From CBDCIS01 sp965217565 (lineage in GTDB: Bacteria; Chloroflexota; Dehalococcoidia; Lucifugimonadales; CATOSD01): 64,000 bases of DNA. Shown one piece after another: positions 58,469-64,000 of the stretch. The DNA is taken from the NCBI GenBank assembly GCA_965217565.1, contig CBDCIS010000010.1, positions 396,653-460,652 on the forward strand, given 5' to 3'. The notes below the pieces were generated by a model. The model worked only from the letters and a program-made list of their open reading frames with translations. It searched no databases and was not told where the DNA came from. Position numbers and translations under genes: made by a program. How positions within the stretch are numbered: position 1 is the first letter of the stretch; the number at the start of each line of letters is the position of its first letter.

Positions 58469-59746
58469 TCAGGATAGGGCGTTGCCCGCCGCTTCCTCCG
58501 GTATCTGCCCGATTACCCTCTGCCCTTCAAGGGCATGGAACTCATCGGCCGTTATCCCCAGCAGTTCGTGGAACGTCTGCCAGTTATGCTGGCCCAAGTC
58601 GGGCGCGGGCGCGCGGAACCCCACCGGCGTCTCCGGCAGCTTGAAGGGCAAACCCGGGTGGAGGTGGCTGCCCGCGTCCCCGGGGTAGCGTTGAAGTTGA
58701 AAGTAGCCCTCATGCGAAAGCTGTGGGTCCTTGGACGCCTCGTCTATCTTCTGCACCGCGCCCGCGGCGATTCCCAAACCCTGAAGACGCCTCATAAGCT
58801 CCAACTTGTTCTGGCCCTTTGTCCAGTCCTCGACGGCCCTGTCCAGGGCGTCGTGATGACGCCGGCGGCCGGCGTAGTCGGCCAGCTCTCCCTCCGATAG
58901 CTCCGGCTTACCCATCAGGCGGCATAGCGTCCGCCACTCTTCGTCGGAGCCGACGGAGATGGCTATCCAGTCGTCCTCTCCGTCACACCTGTAGCAGCCC
59001 TGCGGCGCCGCTGAAGGGTGGCGATTGCCCGCACGCTCCCGGAACCTGCCATTCAGCGAGTAGCCGACCATGTCCTCGCCAATCAGCGACGCCATCGACT
59101 CCAGGTGCGAGAAGTCGATGAACTGACCCTGCCCCGTTCTTCTCCTGTGCCACAAGGCCGCGAGAATAGCTCCCGCCCCGTGAAGTCCGTTGACCGGATC
59201 GGCGTGGTTGCCGCCTGACCGCATGGGGTATCCGCCCGCGTACCCCGTCAGGTGCGAAACGCCGGCCATAGGCTCGATGGTAACGCCAAACCCAACGTAT
59301 GAATTGTCGGGCCCCGTGTTGCCGAACGCTGGCATGGAGATCACGATGATGTCCGGCCTCTCCCTTCTGAGGACGCCGTAATCCAGGCCAAAACCCTTCA
59401 TCACACCGAGAGCGAAGTTGTCTATGACCACGTCGCTGACCATGGCGAGCCGCTTGAACATCTTCACGCCCGCTTCCGTCTTCAGGTTGAGTGTAACGCC
59501 CAGCTTGTTCCTGTGGAGTTGGTGAAATCCGCCGGAGCGGTTGTACGGCTTCTCGCCCGGGTCGCCGGCGTAAACCCTGAGCCGGTTGCCCGGCCTTACG
59601 GGGCCTCGCGTGGGGTCTAGCCGAGTAATCGACTCGACCTTGATGACCTCCGCGCCCAGGTCGCCCAGCAGCTTGGTGCAGTGGGGCCCCGCCCATATCA
59701 TCGAGAGGTCGATAATTCGGAAGCCTTCCAAAGGCAGAGGGTCCAT
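58469..59746 (-). CDS. CaiB/BaiF family III CoA-transferase (1)
   Basis: A 425-residue family III CoA-transferase. It opens LEGFRIIDLSMIWAGPHCTK and LLGDLGAEVIKVESITRLDP, with LHRNKLGVTLNLKTEAGVKM, and the expected catalytic Asp in QGQFIDFSHLESMASLIGED. It exchanges CoA between carboxylic acids; the substrates are not predictable. It is convergent with DppC and 37 bp from the next copy, which lies upstream in the same transcript. The two differ strongly, so they probably act on different acids. Confidence 0.92.
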   Translation of the reverse strand: MDPLPLEGFRIIDLSMIWAGPHCTKLLGDLGAEVIKVESITRLDPTRGPVRPGNRLRVYAGDPGEKPYNRSGGFHQLHRNKLGVTLNLKTEAGVKMFKRLAMVSDVVIDNFALGVMKGFGLDYGVLRRERPDIIVISMPAFGNTGPDNSYVGFGVTIEPMAGVSHLTGYAGGYPMRSGGNHADPVNGLHGAGAILAALWHRRRTGQGQFIDFSHLESMASLIGEDMVGYSLNGRFRERAGNRHPSAAPQGCYRCDGEDDWIAISVGSDEEWRTLCRLMGKPELSEGELADYAGRRRHHDALDRAVEDWTKGQNKLELMRRLQGLGIAAGAVQKIDEASKDPQLSHEGYFQLQRYPGDAGSHLHPGLPFKLPETPVGFRAPAPDLGQHNWQTFHELLGITADEFHALEGQRVIGQIPEEAAGNALS

Positions 59747-59783
59747 GGTGCGCTATCCTCCCCTGGTGGTATGCGAAAGGGCG

Positions 59784-60983
59784 CTAGATTACGCCTTCGC
59801 GCTCCAATCGGGCTATGTCCTCATCGCCGTAATCCAGGACGTTGGACAGGACCTCTGAGCTGTGCTCGCCCAAGAGTGGCGCTCGCCGGTTTTCCCAGGG
59901 CGTCTTCTTCATTTGAAAAGGGCCGCCAGGGGAGATGAAGCGTCCTGCCGTTGGATGTTCCAGCTTCTCGAAGTAGTCGCGGAAATCCAATTGCGCCGAG
60001 TTTATCACTTCCTCCGGCGTAGCCATGTAGCCAAAGGCCAGCCCGCGCTCCTGGCCCAGGCGGTAAATCTCCTCCTTGGTATGCTCCATCAGCCAGGGGG
60101 CCAGGATGGCGTCTATGGCGTCCCGGTTCTCCGGCTTTACGCGCTCTGCGACCGTGGCAAACCTGGGGTCGCCCAAGCGAGGGTCTATGAACTCAGCCAC
60201 GGCGGGCCAGTTGGCGGGTGGCCCGCAGATGAGGGCGACGTACCCGTCCTTGCACGGATACGGCCCCCAGGGATGGTTACTATGCCTGTTGCCCGTCCTT
60301 ACCATGTTCCGGCCAACGAGGTTGGAGCCGACAAAGTGATTCTCCATGAGGTCGGCCATGGCGCGGTGAACCGAGACGTCCACGCGCTGCCCCGAACCCG
60401 TGGCCTGGGCCTGGAACAGCGCGCTCATAGTGGCAACGAACGCTGTCTGCCCCGCCACGAACTGGGTGATGGGCACACCGGACATAAGCGGCTCTCGCTG
60501 CGGCTCACCGCTTATGAACATGGCGCCGCTCAGCGCGTAGGTGACGATTTCCTCGCCCTTGAACTCGCTGTACGGGCCATCCTGTCCGAAATTGGTGATG
60601 GAGGTCATTACCAGCCGGGGATTGGCCTCGCGCAGCGTCTCGAACCCGAGCCTCATGCCATCCATCACGCCGGGGTCAAAGCACTCTATCAGCGCGTCGG
60701 CCTTGCTTGCCATCTGCCTGAGAATCCCACGCCCCTCGTCGGTCGCCAGGTTCAGCGTAACGCCCTTCTTGTTGGCGTTCAGATAGAGGAAGCGTCCGCC
60801 GCTGTTCAGGTCGTCATTGTCATCGGCGAAGGGACCGGCCTTCCTGGAGGCGTCGCCCTCCCCTGGAGGTTCTATCTTGATGACCTCCGCGCCCATTCCC
60901 GCGAACAGCCTGGCGCAATAGGGCCCTGCAATGTCCTGGGAGACGTCGAGGATTCGTAGGTTGGCAAGTGCGCCGTCACTCAT
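59784..60983 (-). CDS. CaiB/BaiF family III CoA-transferase (2)
   Basis: A 399-residue homologue. It opens LANLRILDVSQDIAGPYCAR and LFAGMGAEVIKIEPPGEGDA, with the expected catalytic Asp in GQRVDVSVHRAMADLMENHF. The frame is open to 61043, but ATG 60983 has GGAGGAG ahead and starts at the family position. Upstream of copy 1 and probably co-transcribed with it. Confidence 0.92.
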   Translation of the reverse strand: MSDGALANLRILDVSQDIAGPYCARLFAGMGAEVIKIEPPGEGDASRKAGPFADDNDDLNSGGRFLYLNANKKGVTLNLATDEGRGILRQMASKADALIECFDPGVMDGMRLGFETLREANPRLVMTSITNFGQDGPYSEFKGEEIVTYALSGAMFISGEPQREPLMSGVPITQFVAGQTAFVATMSALFQAQATGSGQRVDVSVHRAMADLMENHFVGSNLVGRNMVRTGNRHSNHPWGPYPCKDGYVALICGPPANWPAVAEFIDPRLGDPRFATVAERVKPENRDAIDAILAPWLMEHTKEEIYRLGQERGLAFGYMATPEEVINSAQLDFRDYFEKLEHPTAGRFISPGGPFQMKKTPWENRRAPLLGEHSSEVLSNVLDYGDEDIARLEREGVI

Positions 60984-61079
60984 AACCGCTCCTCCAAAGA
61001 CGAGGCGCCCGAATGTACGTGGAATGGGCGTAGTATAGCACATGGCAATTCGGGTTGGGTCTAAGCGGACTTGCGTCGG

Positions 61080-61230
61080 GGCAGGGCCTTTTCAAAGTCC
61101 GGTTGCTGTCAACACGCGAAGGCGCGGAGGGCTGCCCTTTGTCCCTTCCCCCTGAAGGGAAGCTTAGAGCCTGCCCTGAGCCTGTCGAAGGGATGGTGGA
61201 GCGCCGCTCTGACTTTGGAATGGCCCTGCC
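61080..61230. repeat. MITE-like repeat, family 2, copy A
   Basis: A 151-bp unit with 20-bp terminal inverted repeats: GGCAGGGCCTTTTCAAAGTC and GACTTTGGAATGGCCCTGCC, 18 of 20 pairs. It also contains CTGAGCCTGTCGAAGGGATG. Related to copy B at 61780. Confidence 0.65.
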
Positions 61231-61250
61231 GATTCTGACAACGCGGCCTA

Positions 61251-61279
61251 TTGACATACACGAACACTCGTGCTAGTAT
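61251..61279 (+). promoter_or_regulatory. Orphan sigma-70 promoter
   Basis: TTGACA (61251-61256) and TAGTAT (61274-61279), 17 bases apart. The spacer contains CGAACACTCGTGCT, a weak match to a LexA-type box. No gene follows for several hundred bases, so it may drive an undescribed transcript or be a remnant. Confidence 0.55.
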
Positions 61280-61779
61280 ATCCGTATCCAAACACAGGCA
61301 GCCAGCACGTCCCAACTCGACCACATCAACATCCCGTATAGCAGACCAACACAATCCCCATAATCCCGTAACCCCATAGGGGCTCGCCGCTCGGCAATCG
61401 CAACGTCCTGATTCTGACAACAGTGCGAAACCCACAGAGAGGAGTGTCTCATTTCCTGTGCAAACAACCCTAACCCTACTACATTCCAACTCAGAAACAT
61501 CCTCTAAATCCTCTCACAGCGTCACAGACCCCAAGTAGGAATGAGTCACAATGAATCACAATGAGACACCCACAGGCGTTTTTCCGCCAGCCAAAACATC
61601 CATCCGTCCAGATGCGAGCTAATCCCACACCTGGACATAGAGTAACCCAAGACGCTGCATCCTGGAAGGCGCCGGAACCCAACCGACCTGGTTGGCCTCT
61701 TGTCATAGGCAGGCGCTTGCGTCCCCTCGAATTCGAAAAGTTATCAGGTGGCGGTGTCGCCATCAGTTTGCCAGGTGAT

Positions 61780-61869
61780 AGGGCCTTTTCAACGTTGGGT
61801 TGCTGTTGGCGCCTGCGCTGAGCCTGTCGAAGGGATGGGAGTGCAACGTGGTGACTTTGAAAAGTCCCT
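61780..61869. repeat. MITE-like repeat, family 2, copy B
   Basis: A 90-bp shorter copy with AGGGCCTTTTCAACGT at the left and GACTTTGAAAAGTCCCT at the right, sharing the internal GCTGAGCCTGTCGAAGGGAT with copy A. Confidence 0.6.
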
Positions 61870-61878
61870 GGCATCGGG

Positions 61879-62002
61879 GTAACTGTTCAGACTTCGTGGG
61901 ATATGAGTAGAGTCCTCTACGTCAGAAGTGGCGACTCAGCTACAAAAAGACTTTCACACTGAACGGGATTTCCAAGAGATCCCCTCAACTCTGAACAGTT
62001 AC
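61879..62002. mobile_element. IS66-derived miniature element with target duplication
   Basis: A 124-bp element, GTAACTGTTCAGACTTCG at the left and CCCCTCAACTCTGAAC plus AGTTAC at the right, the last 22 bases identical to the IS66 element at 29558-30367. It is flanked by an exact 8-bp duplication, GCATCGGG (61871-61878 and 62003-62010), the known IS66 target size. It has no transposase and was probably moved by a related IS66. Confidence 0.85.
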
Positions 62003-62163
62003 GCATCGGGGCGGTTCGTCGCGTCAGACTTTGCGCCGAGTGTGGTAGACTAGGCCAAGCAAGCGCCATGTGTGAAGATTCTCAGGACGGATAGCTCGAA
62101 CGAACCGACACGCCATGCGGGTCTGCCGTGTGGCGCGGCTCGACGCTGAAAGGTGCGTGACAT

Positions 62164-63342
62164 ATGCCCGATGGCCTGCTTTCCGGCGTTAGGGTGCTGG
62201 ACCTCTCCGAGGGTGTGCCCGGCCCCTTCTCGACCAAGCTGATGACGTACCTGGGCGCGGAGGTCATCAAGGTCGAGCGCCCGGGCGAGGGAGACTCCAG
62301 CCGGCGCGTTAGTCCCTTCCTGAATGACATTCCCAATCCTGAGACCAGCGGTTCCTTCCTCTATCTCAACGGAGGCAAGAAGAGCGTCACCCTGGACATC
62401 ACCACAACGACGGGCGTCGAAATCCTGAAGCAACTTGTCAAGAAGTCCCAGATTTTGGTCGAAAGCTTCCATCCACAGACTATGGAGGACCTGGGGCTGA
62501 GCTATGAGACTCTGGAAGGGGTCAACCCCAGTCTTGTCCTGACGTCGGTCGCCCACTTCGGACAGACTGGCCCCTATAGCCAGTACCGAGGCGGCGAGCT
62601 CGTGGACTTCGCCACCGGCGGCAACCTGAACCTCATGGGCTTGCCGGAGCGGGAACCTATCAAGTTCGGCGGCAACGCGGGGCAGTACATGGGCGCCGTA
62701 TCCTGTCTTGGAGGCACCCTGGTCGCCTTGTACAGCGCTGAGGCCGCCGGTCTCGGCCAACACGTGGACATGTCCATCCAGGAAACGCTCATCTGCTGCC
62801 ACATACAAGACCTCTGCAACTATGAGTACACGGGCAAGGTCGAGAGCCGAGGGCACGGCTCCATGATCTATCCCTGCAAGGACGGATTCGTGGGCCTCAC
62901 CCTTCAGCAGCATCTCTGGGCGAGAGTATGCACTCTGCTCGACATGCCCGAGTTGGAACATGACCCGCAGTTCGCCACGTTCCCGGCCAGGCGAGAAAAC
63001 GCGGACCTGCTCGACGCCATCATCATCGGCTGGATGATAGAGAGGACCAAGGAGGAGGTCTATCACCAGGCGCAGGGCTACAACCTACCCTCCGGGTACG
63101 TAGCCACCGTCGAAGACATCGTAAACTCGGCGCAGCACGAGGCCAGGGGTTTCATCACCTCTATTGACCATCCCGAGACCGGCCCGCTCCAGTATCCGGG
63201 CGCGCCATTCAGGATTCCCGGCTTCGACGTGGAGCACAAGCGCGCGCCTCTTCTTGGAGAGCACAACGTGGAGATTCTGTGCGGCCTGCTCGGCTACGAC
63301 AGGTCGGACCTGGTCATGCTGCGGGGCGCCGGCGTCATCTGA
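62164..63342 (+). CDS. CaiB/BaiF family III CoA-transferase (3)
   Basis: A 392-residue member opening GVRVLDLSEGVPGPFSTKLM and TYLGAEVIKVERPGEGDSSR, with the expected catalytic Asp in GLGQHVDMSIQETLICC. It begins on the opposite strand after the repeat nest and is followed 59 bp later by the fourth copy, so the two form another pair. Substrate not predictable. Confidence 0.92.
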   Translation: MPDGLLSGVRVLDLSEGVPGPFSTKLMTYLGAEVIKVERPGEGDSSRRVSPFLNDIPNPETSGSFLYLNGGKKSVTLDITTTTGVEILKQLVKKSQILVESFHPQTMEDLGLSYETLEGVNPSLVLTSVAHFGQTGPYSQYRGGELVDFATGGNLNLMGLPEREPIKFGGNAGQYMGAVSCLGGTLVALYSAEAAGLGQHVDMSIQETLICCHIQDLCNYEYTGKVESRGHGSMIYPCKDGFVGLTLQQHLWARVCTLLDMPELEHDPQFATFPARRENADLLDAIIIGWMIERTKEEVYHQAQGYNLPSGYVATVEDIVNSAQHEARGFITSIDHPETGPLQYPGAPFRIPGFDVEHKRAPLLGEHNVEILCGLLGYDRSDLVMLRGAGVI

Positions 63343-63401
63343 ATCGCCCGCGTCTTTGAACGGAAAGCTCAGTCAACCCGCAATACTTGGAGAAGTGAGA
63401 G

Positions 63402-64000
63402 ATGGCCAAAGCTCTGGAAGGCGTTAGAATCCTGGACTTCAGCATGTTCCTGGCGGGGCCTCACGCGACCAAGCTGCTCGGAGACATGGGCGCGGAGGTC
63501 ATCAAGATAGAGGCGCCCCATCACCCGGACGCGCTGAGAATGAACCCCCGCGACATCTATCCCGACGGCGACCCAGGCGAGCGGCCCTGGAACCGCTCCG
63601 GCATGATCAACGAGCGCAACCGCAGCAAGCTGGGCATCACCCTCGACCTCGCCGCTGACGAGGGCAGGAACATCTTCCTCGACCTCGTCAGCGTTTCGGA
63701 CGTCGTTCTGGAGAACTTCCGGGTGGGGGTCATGGACAGGCTTGGCGTCGGGTTAGACACGCTGAAACAGGTCAACCCGACCATCATCCTGGCGTCGCTC
63801 TCGAGCCAGGGAACCACAGGCCCTGAGAAGGGTTACAGGTCGTTCGGCAACACCCTCGAAAAGCTGTCCGGGCTGTTCAGCCTCACGGGATACCCCGACG
63901 AGCCGCCCTACTTCAACGGCATGGCCTTCCCCGATCCCCTGACCGGCTACATGGGCGTGGGGCTCGTGGCCGCTGCCCTCCGTCACCGAAGGCTTACGGG
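63402..64000 (+). CDS. CaiB/BaiF family III CoA-transferase (4), 3' end outside window
   Basis: The frame starts at ATG 63402 after GAGAAGTGAGAG and runs open to the window edge (199 codons seen). It opens LEGVRILDFSMFLAGPHATK and LLGDMGAEVIKIEAPHHPDA and has RNRSKLGITLDLAADEGRNI. It breaks off in GLVAAALRHRRLTG, just before the expected catalytic Asp region. More like copy 1 than copy 3 in its opening. Confidence 0.9.
   Translation, partial: MAKALEGVRILDFSMFLAGPHATKLLGDMGAEVIKIEAPHHPDALRMNPRDIYPDGDPGERPWNRSGMINERNRSKLGITLDLAADEGRNIFLDLVSVSDVVLENFRVGVMDRLGVGLDTLKQVNPTIILASLSSQGTTGPEKGYRSFGNTLEKLSGLFSLTGYPDEPPYFNGMAFPDPLTGYMGVGLVAAALRHRRLT

Larger units (their letters stand above)
60984..62163. 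other. Gene-free repeat nest between CoA-transferases
   Basis: About 1.2 kb with no convincing gene. It holds two copies of a MITE-like repeat (61080-61230 and 61780-61869), a consensus-like promoter with no gene (61251-61279) and an IS66-derived miniature element with target duplications (61871-62010). Open frames across it, such as 61561-61821, have no recognisable motif. Confidence 0.8.

Noticed and set aside
61561..61821. An 86-residue frame in the repeat nest
   Set aside because: Low-complexity reading with no motif, in a region built of MITEs.

Overview
The window looks like a high-GC chromosome segment from an uncultured Chloroflexota bacterium, probably Dehalococcoidia/SAR202-like. 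This is inferred from several CaiB/BaiF CoA-transferases, secreted subtilases and leucine-rich-repeat fragments with matching repeat styles, a sugar transferase, UMF1-type and peptide transporters, and a compact translation-factor operon. No 16S rRNA is present, so the placement rests on gene style only.

Layout. 1-2753: an aromatic/nucleotide operon (tyrA, aroA, gmk). 2889-6209: UMF1 transporter, sugar transferase (apparent CTG start) and a DUF502 membrane protein. 6310-11764 (minus): five genes with overlapping starts and stops or short gaps, forming an Rsb-like partner-switching pathway (STAS antagonist, REC-PP2C phosphatase, GHKL anti-sigma) joined to a periplasmic binding lipoprotein and a HAMP histidine kinase. 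12148-14103: a CAT-anticodon tRNA and an inositol-3-phosphate synthase with an N-terminal HTH domain and a perfect palindrome in its promoter. 14353-18345: a 4-kb IS1595-type transposon with about 50-bp terminal inverted repeats, cargo genes and a strongly folded RNA region. 18346-30981: an accessory zone holding a subtilase with a separately encoded propeptide, a decayed tRNA-Lys-like sequence, a diverged 70-bp direct repeat, a NarL-type two-component pair, an NCS2 permease with a fused C-terminal domain, and remains of IS1380, IS66 and LRR genes, plus MITE-like repeats.

30982-38151: M19 dipeptidase, a DinB-like protein, gapA, a three-gene cassette (dual-OB-like protein with an in-frame amber codon plus two DUF488 proteins), and a chaperone locus (HspR-like regulator and CbpA-like J protein, divergent from Hsp20). 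38502-41253: NfeD-like protein, a cobalt-type nitrile hydratase whose beta chain is split in two with a HicB-like gene inside the operon, and cob(I)alamin adenosyltransferase. 41258-44781: histidine genes hisH-hisA-hisF-hisIE with a methyltransferase between hisA and hisF. 45260-52452 (minus): nusA-ylxR-infB-rbfA-truB and rplU-rpmA-rpmE followed by a terminator and DUF1385. 52700-58426: phosphodiesterase, crotonase and a peptide-type ABC importer (binding protein and two permeases, no ATPase). 58469-64000: four family III CoA-transferases around a 1.2-kb repeat nest that includes an IS66-derived miniature element with perfect 8-bp target duplications.

The parts most worth following up are the IS1595 transposon with its structured RNA, the HTH-inositol phosphate synthase with its operator, the receptor-linked partner-switching operon, and the dual-OB/DUF488 cassette. 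Family names come from motif recognition by eye; no database search was possible.
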